In this document: in pieces, positions 36,149 through 46,942 of the stretch
How the letters are laid out: each line of letters opens with the position of its first letter
How positions within the stretch are numbered: the stretch's first letter is position 1
Assembly: GCA_027485695.1 (NCBI GenBank)
Contig: JAIXQO010000002.1
Coordinates: 666,006-730,005, forward strand
Reading direction: 5' to 3'
Origin: Pseudomonadota bacterium
GTDB taxonomy: Bacteria > Bdellovibrionota > UBA1018
DNA: 64,000 nucleotides
The notes under the pieces: model-generated
What the model was told of the DNA's origin: nothing
Database searches by the model: none
The model's input: only the letters and a program-made list of their open reading frames with translations
Made by a program: the position numbers and the translations under genes

Positions 36149-37270
36149 TCAGCTTCTACGTTCGCGCTCTCGATTGATTTCATCATCCAGTACAGCTTCG
36201 GCGCGGACGGGATCGCAGCGCCAGTCGGGACTGAAGATTGACTCCAGCGCGTCGAGTGACGGGTCCTTTTTGTAGAAATCTCGATAGGTTTTACGTAACT
36301 CAACAGGCAACACCTCGCTCGGATGATTTTTCTTCCATCCCACCTGGGCGATGTGCAAACCGATTTGATATTCGATTGCGATCCAGTCCACGAACTCACG
36401 GTACTCGGGGGCCGCGTTCTGAGATTGCATGATTTTTCGCCCGAGTGATTCCATTTGATCCGCGAATGCATCGTCTGCCGCTTCGACTTCTCCGCGAATG
36501 ACCGTCAGCAGGCGATTGTAGTTTGCGATGGGTAGCGCAGACAGGATGGAGATCCCTGCAAAATAGTGAGCCGGACTCTGAAGGCCCCATTCAAAGAGTG
36601 GCCTCGTGATGGAGCGCAAGTGCATTTCAAAATCAGGCGCGAGAGCGGCCAGCTGAAGGTCTTTTTGAATCTGGATCCGAGTTTCATTTCGCTGCTTGCG
36701 AACCACCGCTCGATACGCGGGATAGGCACCATTATCAGGGTGTTCCCGCATTAATTTTGAAAGCAACTCAAAACCAAGCGACAGATCCTGGTGGTCCGAT
36801 TCCTCAAGCGGAAATAGCCCACTCACACTCAGAGCGTAGATAAACTGAGCCATCTCAGAGTCAAGAGCGAGCATTTCTACCGATTTCGCATTCTTGAAAA
36901 GCGCGCGAACAGTTCGAAATACTGAATTCTGATCGCTCGGCAGCACTTCCGAAAGCTCGCGCATCGTCACCTCATTGGCCCGCCACTCTTCTAAAAATCG
37001 GCAAAGGTCTCCGCGTCGAAGCAATCGGTCGAGCTCCTGAACGGCAGGTTTCGAACGGCCATTTTCGTTTTCTACTAGCTGCAATGCCACATCCGAACGC
37101 GATGAGGTTGCACGAGAAGCACTACGATTTCCTGTCGGAGCACTCGCCGCCATTTTCGTTCGCGTTTGCAATACCGGACGACCCGTTTCTAGAAGCCATG
37201 TGAATGCAACTACGAGCAGCATCAGGGCGGACAGGAGTTCAACCGGTTTTGGTTTCCTCCTGTTCAGCAT
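36149..37270 (-). CDS. Membrane-anchored hypothetical protein
   Basis: Single N-terminal TM (LLSALMLLVVAFTWLLE); start overlaps the GNAT gene stop. Confidence 0.6.
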   Translation of the reverse strand: MLNRRKPKPVELLSALMLLVVAFTWLLETGRPVLQTRTKMAASAPTGNRSASRATSSRSDVALQLVENENGRSKPAVQELDRLLRRGDLCRFLEEWRANEVTMRELSEVLPSDQNSVFRTVRALFKNAKSVEMLALDSEMAQFIYALSVSGLFPLEESDHQDLSLGFELLSKLMREHPDNGAYPAYRAVVRKQRNETRIQIQKDLQLAALAPDFEMHLRSITRPLFEWGLQSPAHYFAGISILSALPIANYNRLLTVIRGEVEAADDAFADQMESLGRKIMQSQNAAPEYREFVDWIAIEYQIGLHIAQVGWKKNHPSEVLPVELRKTYRDFYKKDPSLDALESIFSPDWRCDPVRAEAVLDDEINRERERRS

Positions 37271-38154
37271 GAATCACAGCCCCAGAACCAAAGTTCATCA
37301 GGTCGTGACGGAGGCTCTCCGCGCCAGTAACAGAGCGGATCCTCGAACTCGGGTTTGAGCTGCTTGAGCCACGGATATTCCGCAAAAAGAGGCGATCCAT
37401 AGAGAAGCGTGGTTTCCGGGAGCTCACGAGCGATCTCAACAAAAAGCGTTCGAAGCGCTGCCTCCGACCCATGCCAGTCGTGAAGAATACCACCGAGATC
37501 AATTCCTTTGCCGATACCGGCTACGGCAATGAGTTGCTCTCCGGGTGACCGCAAACTCCACCAATCCACGTTTTTCAGGTTTCTGAGCATTCCGCTCTCG
37601 GCTTCACTCATCTGCAAACCTCGCGTGCGTTTCGCAAGGAATGCCGTGAAATCTGGGCTCCATCCCCTGCGGACCCGTTGTTGGCCCGACGGCGGATTGC
37701 CAGAGATTTTCGTGATGGTCGTACGCCACTGGCTCCCAAACGCCTTGAACCCCATCGAACGGTACAAGCGATCATCCCCCGTCCAGAGCAGCCAGGAACG
37801 CGCGCCCTGAGCCTCCGTTTTGCGTAGCAGATGATCGAGCCCTGAACGAGCCAGGCCACGCCCTTGAACGGATGATCGGGTCACCACCGCACCCACTAAC
37901 GTGAGCGGGTCGGGTTCAGTCAGGCTCGTGCGACGAACCGAACCGAGTTGAGAGAGAATTTGCGAACCTTTGGGACCATCCATGACCTCAATGAGGCGGC
38001 CGTCGATCGGGCGACGAATGTCCCAAATCGGAAAATCATCGAAAAACGATTGCCCTTCGCTCAGGCCAAAGCCTTCGGAGCAAAGTTGGTCCAGAGAGTG
38101 AGAATCTCGGGGAGTAGCGCTTCGCCAACCCCCGTTTGCGCGACCGGGTTCCAT
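37264..38154 (-). CDS. GNAT-family acetyltransferase
   Basis: LVGAVVTRSSVQGRGLARSGLDHLLRKTEAQGARSWLLWTGDDRLYRSMGF. Confidence 0.75.
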   Translation of the reverse strand: MEPGRANGGWRSATPRDSHSLDQLCSEGFGLSEGQSFFDDFPIWDIRRPIDGRLIEVMDGPKGSQILSQLGSVRRTSLTEPDPLTLVGAVVTRSSVQGRGLARSGLDHLLRKTEAQGARSWLLWTGDDRLYRSMGFKAFGSQWRTTITKISGNPPSGQQRVRRGWSPDFTAFLAKRTRGLQMSEAESGMLRNLKNVDWWSLRSPGEQLIAVAGIGKGIDLGGILHDWHGSEAALRTLFVEIARELPETTLLYGSPLFAEYPWLKQLKPEFEDPLCYWRGEPPSRPDELWFWGCDSC

Positions 38155-38189
38155 AATTCGAGTGTAATCGAAAACGGAACGATTGGGGA

Positions 38190-38885
38190 CTAGAGGGATA
38201 CTTGAAAGCGGTAGCCTTCTTTGAACACCGTATTGATGTGGCGTCCGCCGCCACTCAGCTTCTCGCGGAGTGAACAAACGTGACGATCGAGTGTCCGCTC
38301 GAGGACGTGAACCTGGTCGCCAAGTACGTCCTTCAGAATCTGCGCACGAGACAGGGTCTCTCCTTCGCGCTGAATCAGATACATCAGGATTTTGAGCTCA
38401 ACCCGGGTCAGCCCGAGGTCGATGCGCGCGTTCCCTTGGGTGTAATAAGCTCGCTGCAAGTGCCAGTCGATTTCAAAAGGACCTTTGCGAAAAACTTGGG
38501 ACGATTCCGTTGGACGTGCAGCGGCTTTTTTCAAACGCGCCGACACTCGGACTTTGAACTCCCTCAGGTCAAACGGCTTCTCAATGTAGTCGTCCGCGCC
38601 CAGCTCGTAGCCCCGGATCTTGTCATCAGGCAGACTACGTCCGGTCATGAAGATCACCGGAGTCGTCTGGGCATTCGGAAAATGCTTCAACTGTTCACAA
38701 AACTGAAACCCGTCGCCATCCGGAAGACCGACGTCAACCAAGATCAAATCAAAACGATTGGTCAGAACCGCATCGCGGGCACTCTGCAGGCTGGTCGCGA
38801 TGGTAATCAGAAAATCCGCTCCGAGCGAGCGGGAGACCATCTGTTGATACTCTTGCGTGTCCTCGACCAATAAAACTCTCATCAT
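38190..38885 (-). CDS. OmpR-type response regulator
   Basis: REC domain (VLLVEDTQEYQQMV, DLILVDVGLPDGDGF, PVIFMTG, DDYIEKPFD) plus winged-helix DNA-binding domain. Confidence 0.93.
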   Translation of the reverse strand: MMRVLLVEDTQEYQQMVSRSLGADFLITIATSLQSARDAVLTNRFDLILVDVGLPDGDGFQFCEQLKHFPNAQTTPVIFMTGRSLPDDKIRGYELGADDYIEKPFDLREFKVRVSARLKKAAARPTESSQVFRKGPFEIDWHLQRAYYTQGNARIDLGLTRVELKILMYLIQREGETLSRAQILKDVLGDQVHVLERTLDRHVCSLREKLSGGGRHINTVFKEGYRFQVSL

Positions 38886-41623
38886 TGGAGTTGCCCTCTT
38901 ATTTCCGCTTCCCGCGGTAGAACCATCGATCTCTCTTCAATTAAACCGCTCTGTTCCTTGAATCTCAACCAGCGACTTAAAATACGTTCAATTGCATGAA
39001 TCTCAACCGGCTTGGAAATGTAATCGTTCATGCCACTTTCCAGGCATTTTGCTCGATCTTCAGCCAAGGCGTTGGCGGTCATTGCCACAATGGGGATTTT
39101 GGCGACGGCCGGATCCCGCGACTTGCGAATTCTTCGGGCCGCTTCGAGGCCGTCCATTTCCGGCATCTGGCAGTCCATCAATACTAAATCATAAGGAAAC
39201 GATTCGACGGCGGCAATCGCTTCTATTCCGTTGGCCGCAACTTCGACGCGATATCCCAGTGACTCGAGTTGCTTACGCGCGACTTTCTGATTCACCAGAT
39301 TGTCTTCGACCACGAGTATGCGATTCTCCCCCGGAATCGGGATATAGGAAGACTTGGGTTCTTTTGCTTCGTCCCAGGCGTCCGGAGCCGTCGGAAGCGT
39401 CAAAGAAAACCAGAAACAAGCTCCTCGCTCTCGATCGGTATCCACTCCTATATTGCCGCCCATTTTTTGAATGAGTTTCTTGGAAATCGATAGCCCAAGG
39501 CCCGTACCGCCAAACCTACGCGAAATCGATGCATCTCCCTGAGAAAATGGAACGAAGAGGCGCGACGCGACTTCTTCGTCGATACCGATCCCTGTATCGA
39601 ATACGGAGACTCGAATATGAGATTGACCTACTCGAGCAGAAGGTTCGATTTTCAGGTCGATATGAACTTCTCCGTCGAGCGTGAACTTGATCGCGTTCGA
39701 AAGGAGATTGCCGAGAACCTGGCGGATTCGCCCTCCATCTCCCACGTGGCGCTGTGGACCATAAGACGAATAAGTCTGCCGTATAGAGATTTTTTTGCCG
39801 ATCGCTAGCGCCTGATAGGCTCGAACGCTGTCACGAACAAGCGTCTCGAAATCAAATGCCATCGACTCCACTTCCAACCGATTCGCGTCGAGTTTTGAAA
39901 AATCCAATATATCTCCGATGAGCCCCAGAAGCTGCTCCCCGGACTGCCTCAGGGTCGCCACCTGCTCACGCTGTTCTGAATTCAGCGGCGTATCCAGCAA
40001 CAGTCCAGTCATCCCAATGACGCCGTTCAAAGGGGTTCTAATCTCGTGACTGACATTCGCGATGAATTCCGATTTTAGCCGATCCGCTTCTTGGGCTGCT
40101 TGCTCTCGCGCCATCAGGCGTGCCCGTTCAGATTCGAAATTTTTGCGTTCGGTGACGTTTACAGAAACACCGACAACTCCGCTGACTTGACCGTTTCGAT
40201 CATAGGACGGGCTCAGGGAAACCTCATACCAATGCGCGTCTTTCTTTTCCTCGACTCGACAAGACTCACCGGCTAGCGCGCGCTGAAAACCTGCGAGGAG
40301 AGCTGGGCGCTCGCGATGGAGTTCATGAAAATAGAGCCCTTTTCGATCAAAAGGCGAAACACTCTCTGGCAAGCGTCCTTCGTAGTAGGTGTAGCATCCG
40401 GATCGATCGGTCGCCCAAAGCAACACCTGCGCATGCTGAAGCACGAACTGGGTGCGACGGTCGGATTCCAGCGCTGCTTCCGCCAAGCGTTTTTGTTCAT
40501 TCACATCCGTCGCAGTACCAAACCATTTCAAAATATCACCCTGTTCGTTACGCACCGGAAGTGCACGTCCGAGAAACCAGCGATACTCGCCGGTCCGGAA
40601 GCTTTGCATGCGGTACTCAAGCTCATACGGCATCCCGAGTTTGACCGCTCGTAACCATGAGGAGATCACCATTGAGGCGTCTTCTGGGTGAAAACATTCG
40701 CTCCAGCGAGCATTCAATTCGGGATCAAGAGGGTCAAAATCAATCAGTTCTTTCCAGCGGTGGTTGTAATAGTCCACATTACCATCACGATCGGCCGTCC
40801 AAACCAGCTGCGGGAGCGAATTGACGATCGTACGAATCTCCAAATCACGCTCTTCTAGGCGCTTGGAGAGATCCACTTCGTGTTGCTCCAGTTCGATTCG
40901 ATTCAGTTTCTCCGACGTAATATCCTGAAAAACACCGGCGAACGATCGAAGTCTATTTTTCTCCGAGAACGGCTCGACCTCGGTTCGAATCCAAATCACG
41001 GATCCGTCTTTCTTAACGAAACGATGCTCGGACAGAAACGCCGTATTCGCCTCGACCGCCTGGCGCCACCGATTTACGACATCGACTCGATCGCGCTCAT
41101 CGATGAACTGACTCCACTGCATGCCCGCAATTTCGGAAAACTCATAGCCTGTCAACTCTCGGCATCTTCCACTGAAATAAACGCATTCGCCGGCAGCGTT
41201 CATTTCGAAAATCCCTACGGGTGCCAGATTCAAGAGACGATTCTGACGATCGAGGAATCGGAACAATTGATCTCGAAGTCGAACGATGAAAAGAACGCTG
41301 AGAGGTAGCGAAAAAAACCAAAGGACGAGTCGATAGGCTACACTCATGTCTAACGGCGCCGAAGAGGTCACCGAAAGATGCAGAAGGTAGGTCCAACTGA
41401 GCGCAGCAGAAACGAAACCCGCGCGCTTGCCCGACTTCATCGCAACAAAGAGTGTGATCGGAACTAGGATCGCCGCCGGACCGGCGGAGAGATAGAGCCA
41501 GCCGCGCGACCATTCGATGACCGCCATGACTGCGATGACAGGAAAAACATTGCGGGCGCATTGAAGCGCATTTCGATAAATGGATGGGCTCACGATCGCT
41601 TCGCCTCTTGATAGTTTCTCCAA
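38882..41623 (-). CDS. Hybrid sensor histidine kinase (TM sensor, 3 PAS, HisKA, HATPase, REC)
   Basis: FIANVSHEIRTPLNGVIGMTGLLL; GDGGRIRQVLGNLLSNAIKFT; FGGTGLGLSISKKLI; C-terminal REC LVLMDCQMPEMDGLEAARRIR. Confidence 0.95.
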   Translation of the reverse strand: MEKLSRGEAIVSPSIYRNALQCARNVFPVIAVMAVIEWSRGWLYLSAGPAAILVPITLFVAMKSGKRAGFVSAALSWTYLLHLSVTSSAPLDMSVAYRLVLWFFSLPLSVLFIVRLRDQLFRFLDRQNRLLNLAPVGIFEMNAAGECVYFSGRCRELTGYEFSEIAGMQWSQFIDERDRVDVVNRWRQAVEANTAFLSEHRFVKKDGSVIWIRTEVEPFSEKNRLRSFAGVFQDITSEKLNRIELEQHEVDLSKRLEERDLEIRTIVNSLPQLVWTADRDGNVDYYNHRWKELIDFDPLDPELNARWSECFHPEDASMVISSWLRAVKLGMPYELEYRMQSFRTGEYRWFLGRALPVRNEQGDILKWFGTATDVNEQKRLAEAALESDRRTQFVLQHAQVLLWATDRSGCYTYYEGRLPESVSPFDRKGLYFHELHRERPALLAGFQRALAGESCRVEEKKDAHWYEVSLSPSYDRNGQVSGVVGVSVNVTERKNFESERARLMAREQAAQEADRLKSEFIANVSHEIRTPLNGVIGMTGLLLDTPLNSEQREQVATLRQSGEQLLGLIGDILDFSKLDANRLEVESMAFDFETLVRDSVRAYQALAIGKKISIRQTYSSYGPQRHVGDGGRIRQVLGNLLSNAIKFTLDGEVHIDLKIEPSARVGQSHIRVSVFDTGIGIDEEVASRLFVPFSQGDASISRRFGGTGLGLSISKKLIQKMGGNIGVDTDRERGACFWFSLTLPTAPDAWDEAKEPKSSYIPIPGENRILVVEDNLVNQKVARKQLESLGYRVEVAANGIEAIAAVESFPYDLVLMDCQMPEMDGLEAARRIRKSRDPAVAKIPIVAMTANALAEDRAKCLESGMNDYISKPVEIHAIERILSRWLRFKEQSGLIEERSMVLPREAEIRGQLQ

Positions 41624-41952
41624 AAGGATGAAAGCCGTCCGAACTCTTCTTGTATCGCGTAGCAGCGCTCCGACCTAGGCCCGGATTCAAGCTCGGCAAA
41701 AAGTCGCGCGATTTGGACGGCACCGATTGCGGCACTGGCGGATTTTAGGGCATGGGCAGATTTTTTAACGTCGTCTGATTTTCCGGATTGGACCCATTCC
41801 GCATATAAAACGACTTCACGCTCGGCGCGCGACCGAAATAGCTCAAAACATTCTTCCAGGAACTCTAGGTCATCGGGCTCGCCCATCATGACCGTGGCGG
41901 AGTTCAAATCGAGGAACTCTTCTAAGTTCTGTCTCTTGAGGGTGGCGTCCAT
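41590..41952 (-). CDS. Histidine phosphotransfer (Hpt) domain protein
   Basis: KKSAHALKSASAAIGAVQIARLFAELE. Confidence 0.88.
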   Translation of the reverse strand: MDATLKRQNLEEFLDLNSATVMMGEPDDLEFLEECFELFRSRAEREVVLYAEWVQSGKSDDVKKSAHALKSASAAIGAVQIARLFAELESGPRSERCYAIQEEFGRLSSFWRNYQEAKRS

Positions 41953-42128
41953 AATACCCAAGGCCAATCCGGTGGCCCTCTTTCCTCTCTCATTTTACAC
42001 CCTTTCTCGGGGGCAAACTCAATGGGCGAGAGTTGCTCTGCCGATTCGTTAGAGATTTAACGCGAATTTCTCACGAAATCCCCCCATTTGACTATAAGGG
42101 AACTCTCGACTCGCGCCGATCTGCAGCT

Positions 42129-44297
42129 ATGACCAAACGGGAACGATCACTTAAAGCCAAACTCTTGACACTCACCCTCTCGATCAACCTCGCGCTCGGC
42201 GCGGTGTCTTTCATCCTGGAGCACCGCAGCTCGATGAAAATCAAAGATCAACTACTCCATGGTTTCCATCAATACGGAGAGATCTTGCACGATGGGATCG
42301 CAGCGCAATTTTTTGAACGTTACGGTGACATCCAAGCGTTCTCCAAGAGCGACACCCTCCTCAAGGGAAACAAAGAGGAGATGGCAGGTTATCTCAACGA
42401 CATGGTCGCCCTCTACGGGATCTATGACCTCGTACTGGTCGTCAACAAAAACGGCAAGCTCGTTGCGGTCAACGACAAGGCCGCAGACGGCACCGCACTC
42501 CCGACGGAAAAACTCTTCTCGACAGATTTCAGCAATGAAAGCTGGTTCAAGAAGACGCTCGCCGGAGAAACCTCTGATGAAAAGTCTCGCGGATTCTCCG
42601 GAACGCTCGTAGAGGATTTCATATTTGATACTCATGCGACCGAGGTCTACGGAAACACCCGCTATACCAGTACATTCGCCGCCCAAATGAAAAACAAAAA
42701 AGGCGAAGTGATCGGCGTGATCTGCAACCGCGCTAACGTTAAATGGATCAGTTTTGACTTTCAGTTGATGGCCAAAAACTTCTCGGAAATGGGCTACAAG
42801 GATTTCAAGTTGGGCCTCCTCGACTCCAAAGGTGCTCTCCAATTCGAAATCGGCTACCAGAAGGAAGGCGAAAGTACACAACTCAAGCTCGATCCGAACC
42901 GATTGAAGAAATTGAATTTCACGACTCTGGGATTCGCACCAGCCAAGAAGTTATTTGAAGAAAAACAAGAAGAAGCGTTTGGAATCGACGCTGACCCAGA
43001 AAACAAGAGTCGAGAACTCTACTACTCCGCCCACCACATCGATGGCGACAAGTGGGTTCCCTCGGTCGGCTGGAGTGTCATGATCAACGCCGAAAAAGCG
43101 GATGCTGAAAACGTACTCCTCAAAGTCTCCAACGAGGCTCAAAAAATATACATCACCTTATTCTTGATCGTTTCTTCGATCGCGCTCGTCTTCAGTATCT
43201 GGTTCTCCAATAGCCTCGCAAGAAAACTCGAAGGCGTGCTAGATGGATTGACCAACAGCTCGAAAACAATCCTCGGAGCTGCTCAGTCAGGTAGCCGATT
43301 GAGCACCGAGCTTGCCGAAGGAGCGACCGAACAGGCCGCCGCAATTCAGGAGACCGCCGCCGCGGTCGACGAAGTCGCAGCAATGGTTAAGAAAAATGCG
43401 GACAATGCCGCACAATCACGCAAAACATCAGCTGAGGGCAGCGCCCTCGCCGAGAACGGTAAACAATCAATGAGTCGATTGGTGAGCGCGATCGGCGACA
43501 TCCGCCAGTCGAACGAAGACATCATGAAACAGGTCGAGGATGGAAACCAAAAAATCTCCGAGATCGTTCACCTGATCACTGAGATCGAATCCAAGACCAA
43601 GGTCATTAACGATATCGTGTTCCAAACCAAACTCCTCTCGTTCAACGCTTCTGTCGAAGCGGCGCGCGCCGGAGAACACGGCAAAGGTTTCGCAGTCGTC
43701 GCCGAAGAAGTGGGCAATCTCGCTCAAATGTCCGGTAACGCCGCCAAAGAAATCTCCGAAATGCTCACTCAGAGCGTCACTCAGGTTGAAACCATCGTCA
43801 ACTCGACGAGAACTCAAGTCTCGACCTTGATTGAACGGGGCAAATCCAAGGTCCTCGTCGGCACTGAACTCGCCGAAGAGTCGGAGAAAGCACTCGATCA
43901 GCTGCTCGAAGCCGTCACCCGGATCGACTCCAGTGTGAGTGAAATCGCCGAGGCCTCACGCGAGCAGTCCCAGGGTACGAGTGAGATCCAAAAAGCGATC
44001 AACCAACTGGATCAGGTCACGCAACAGAACAGTACCTCTGCGCGAGAATCGGCATCTACGGCCGACGATCTTAACCAACAAGTCACGACGATGCATGAGA
44101 TTGTCGAGGAGCTCCGTATCGTTCTCAAGGGCGGGACCGCAGGCACTCAAAAAATGAGTTCTGAGGTAACTACCACCGAGAAATCTCAGCCGAGGAAACC
44201 ACTGAAAATCGTCAAAAAAGACGCTTCTTCCCAGGTTGAGAAACCGACTCTCGAAGTTCCAAGCGAAAACGATCCTCGCTTTCAAGACGTCGGCTAA
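42129..44297 (+). CDS. Methyl-accepting chemotaxis protein with periplasmic sensor domain
   Basis: Two TM flanking about 290 aa extracytoplasmic region; [38 protein letters not shown]. Confidence 0.95.
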   Translation: MTKRERSLKAKLLTLTLSINLALGAVSFILEHRSSMKIKDQLLHGFHQYGEILHDGIAAQFFERYGDIQAFSKSDTLLKGNKEEMAGYLNDMVALYGIYDLVLVVNKNGKLVAVNDKAADGTALPTEKLFSTDFSNESWFKKTLAGETSDEKSRGFSGTLVEDFIFDTHATEVYGNTRYTSTFAAQMKNKKGEVIGVICNRANVKWISFDFQLMAKNFSEMGYKDFKLGLLDSKGALQFEIGYQKEGESTQLKLDPNRLKKLNFTTLGFAPAKKLFEEKQEEAFGIDADPENKSRELYYSAHHIDGDKWVPSVGWSVMINAEKADAENVLLKVSNEAQKIYITLFLIVSSIALVFSIWFSNSLARKLEGVLDGLTNSSKTILGAAQSGSRLSTELAEGATEQAAAIQETAAAVDEVAAMVKKNADNAAQSRKTSAEGSALAENGKQSMSRLVSAIGDIRQSNEDIMKQVEDGNQKISEIVHLITEIESKTKVINDIVFQTKLLSFNASVEAARAGEHGKGFAVVAEEVGNLAQMSGNAAKEISEMLTQSVTQVETIVNSTRTQVSTLIERGKSKVLVGTELAEESEKALDQLLEAVTRIDSSVSEIAEASREQSQGTSEIQKAINQLDQVTQQNSTSARESASTADDLNQQVTTMHEIVEELRIVLKGGTAGTQKMSSEVTTTEKSQPRKPLKIVKKDASSQVEKPTLEVPSENDPRFQDVG

Positions 44298-44308
44298 ATA
44301 AAATAAAA

Positions 44309-44342
44309 AAAGGGGATGACGGCGATCCGTCATCCCCTTTTT
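44309..44342. terminator. Bidirectional terminator-like hairpin
   Basis: AAAGGGGATGACGG-CGAT-CCGTCATCCCCTTTTT. Confidence 0.85.
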
Positions 44343-44357
44343 CTATTTTAACTCAGA

Positions 44358-45722
44358 CTAAAATCGATAAACGAGAGAAGCGTTCGCTCCGTGCATGATG
44401 AGCGAAGGCTCACTAGTCGGATCCCGATCCCACTGGTAGGTGTAATCCGTTCGCAGCTTGACTCGTTCGGAGAGCTTGAACGAAGGCCCGATCGCAATCG
44501 TGTACTGGCGATCCGAGGTTGGAGCCGTCGAAGCGTCCGAGTATTCACGCTTGGCGCGGCTACGAATGATCTCACCACGAAAACCAGCACTCACCTGATC
44601 CGATATGCTGTAGATTGCTTGAGCCAAATAACCGCCCGTATAAGTACTGCCCGGAATCCGGGTCAAGGCCGCTTCGAAATCGATCGAGAATGCACCGAGC
44701 GACGTACCGATCGTTCCGCTGTAGTAGAATTCAGATCTCTGATTTGGATCCGAGAATTGATAGAGGAATCCTAAGCTACCGCGGACCGTACCGTTATAGA
44801 CGGCTTGAAGTCCGGATTGCGGGTTTTTGCCCTCACCCACTCCCGTATCTGCAGGGTTTCCGAAAAGCGCGTTCACGGTCATCAGCGAGTTGAAGTCATA
44901 AGCGGCTTGAATCCCCGTATGAACGAAAGGATCACAATACGTATAGACGTGTCCTTGTCGGGAGAAAAAATTGTCCACGGTGTCGTTGGCTTCGATGCCG
45001 TACGACGTATCAAACTGACCGACCTTGACTCGAAGATTCGTTTGCGGCTGATACTGCACGTAAGCTTGCGCGCGAGTTTTTGCGACGGCGAAATCCGTGG
45101 TCAAACCATTTCCGGTCGTCGAATCGGCGCTTTTCATTGAGAACGGTACGTCGAGCTTCGCTTGAAAAGGTCCCGAAACACTCGTCAAATAGAGTGCAGC
45201 GTCTTGCAACACGAAACCTAGGTTGTATTGACGAGCACTTCTCCAACGATGTTGAGCATCGACGAAACCGCTGACTGAGACAGCCTCGAGCTTCTCTTCA
45301 CGCGCTGGCGCGGGTGCGGGCTCTGCAGCGACTGGTGCGGGCGCTGGTGCCTGTGATTTTACCTCGGATACAGGAGCTGCTGCGGCTGCCTTTTTCTTTT
45401 TGGCTGCGCGATTCACAATGACGCCGGTTTCGGCGCGCCATTCACTCTCCCACGCACCTTGAGTTTTGCTGAGCAGTACCGTGTAAGTAAAATTTGGAGT
45501 TTTGAATTCGGCTTTTGCTTTGTCGGTCGAACAATTCACGACTGCCGCGTCTTCGACGAGGAAACTGCCGTCTTCGCACTCATGGAGATCGATTTTGACC
45601 GAGAGATTCTTACAGTTGTCGCCTCGAATGCGATCTACTTTCGCGCATTCGGGAGCTGCTTGAGCGCCCGTAGCCGTGATCCCACCCAAAACGAATGCAC
45701 CTATCCAACGTGATGTTTTCAT
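44358..45722 (-). CDS. Outer-membrane beta-barrel (porin-like) protein
   Basis: Signal peptide, Ala/Pro-rich linker, VSGFVDAQHRW and alternating beta-strand pattern ending in aromatic VYRF. Confidence 0.75.
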   Translation of the reverse strand: MKTSRWIGAFVLGGITATGAQAAPECAKVDRIRGDNCKNLSVKIDLHECEDGSFLVEDAAVVNCSTDKAKAEFKTPNFTYTVLLSKTQGAWESEWRAETGVIVNRAAKKKKAAAAAPVSEVKSQAPAPAPVAAEPAPAPAREEKLEAVSVSGFVDAQHRWRSARQYNLGFVLQDAALYLTSVSGPFQAKLDVPFSMKSADSTTGNGLTTDFAVAKTRAQAYVQYQPQTNLRVKVGQFDTSYGIEANDTVDNFFSRQGHVYTYCDPFVHTGIQAAYDFNSLMTVNALFGNPADTGVGEGKNPQSGLQAVYNGTVRGSLGFLYQFSDPNQRSEFYYSGTIGTSLGAFSIDFEAALTRIPGSTYTGGYLAQAIYSISDQVSAGFRGEIIRSRAKREYSDASTAPTSDRQYTIAIGPSFKLSERVKLRTDYTYQWDRDPTSEPSLIMHGANASLVYRF

Positions 45723-45877
45723 CCTTGAAACCCTTTTATCCCCGATCCCCGTCATGAGGACCCGTAGTTCTAGCGATAAGGAGATTTTATGGTAGATCAG
45801 CGAATTGAAACAACTTTTACAAACCGGTCAGGCGACTTAGGAAGAAAGCTTCAAGACTTGAATTAATTAAGTTTAAA

Positions 45878-45892
45878 TAATAATGATTCTCA
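45878..45892. promoter_or_regulatory. Candidate Fur-like box upstream of porin gene
   Basis: TAATAAT-G-ATTCTCA: 12/14 to the 7-1-7 TGATAAT-N-ATTATCA consensus, 156 bp upstream of the porin start. Confidence 0.4.
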
Positions 45893-45934
45893 ACCCCAAC
45901 CCCTCACCCATTTGGGTCATGACTAGGATCAGGA

Positions 45935-46942
45935 TTAGAAGCGATCTGGTACGGTCGGCTTTTCCATGAGCGCTTTGAGCATCTCAGGAATCGCGACACC
46001 TTCGAACAAGATGGTATAGAGAGCGTCGGCAATCGGCATGGAGATACCTCGCTCGCGGGCGAACTCAGCGACAATCTGAGTCGTGCGCACACCTTCGGCC
46101 GTCATTCCCAGCTCCGTCAATGCTTCCTCAAGTTTCTTGCCCTGAGCAAGGGCGAAACCCACGCGATAATTTCGTGACAGAGGACTCGAACAGGTGGCCA
46201 TTAGATCACCGACTCCAGCAAGTCCCAAAAACGTGCCCGCATCCGCGCCCATCACGACGCCGAACCTCACCATCTCGGCCAACCCCCGAGTGATCAAAAG
46301 AGATCTCGAGTTTTGACCAAAATGAAGCGCATCCAGCATCCCACTTGCGATCGCGTAGATATTCTTGAGCGTGCCTGCCCATTCAACGCCGGCTACGTCC
46401 GTTCCCGGATAAACTCTAAAAAAAGGACTCTTGAGTACTTCTGCGCCGACGTTGACCACTTCTTGAAACTGCGAGGCGATCACGGTTGCGGCCGGTTCGC
46501 CTCGCGCAATTTCTTGCGCCAGGTTCGGCCCGCTGATCACGCCCACTCGACGAAGCGGCAGCTCTTCGACCAGAATTTGAGAGACCCGCTTCATCGAGCC
46601 TTCTTCGATGCCTTTGGTAGCGTGAAGGACGAGCTCAGAGCCCTTGAAAAATTTCGCGAAATCACGCGCTCGATCGCGGCAAGCTTTTGCAGGCAGCGCC
46701 CAGATCACGACGCTTGGCGCTCCATCGAGTACTCGCTCGATGTCACTCATGATCCGAATAGTTTCGGGAAATCGAAAATCCTTGAGGTACTTAGGAGCCG
46801 ATCTTTCCGCGTTCATTTCGCGCGCGGACTCTTCGTCTCGCACCCAAACGCGCACTTCCTGCACGTTTTTCCCCATCAATGATGCCAAGACGGAGCCCCA
46901 GCTACCGCCCCCGACGACTGCGACCACGCTTCGAGAAATCAT
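45935..46942 (-). CDS. gpsA: NAD(P)-dependent glycerol-3-phosphate dehydrogenase
   Basis: VAVVGGGSWGSVLASLM, GPNLAQEIARGEPAAT, EWAGTLKNIYAIASGMLDAL, GLAGVGDLMATCSSPLSRNYRVG. Confidence 0.95.
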   Translation of the reverse strand: MISRSVVAVVGGGSWGSVLASLMGKNVQEVRVWVRDEESAREMNAERSAPKYLKDFRFPETIRIMSDIERVLDGAPSVVIWALPAKACRDRARDFAKFFKGSELVLHATKGIEEGSMKRVSQILVEELPLRRVGVISGPNLAQEIARGEPAATVIASQFQEVVNVGAEVLKSPFFRVYPGTDVAGVEWAGTLKNIYAIASGMLDALHFGQNSRSLLITRGLAEMVRFGVVMGADAGTFLGLAGVGDLMATCSSPLSRNYRVGFALAQGKKLEEALTELGMTAEGVRTTQIVAEFARERGISMPIADALYTILFEGVAIPEMLKALMEKPTVPDRF

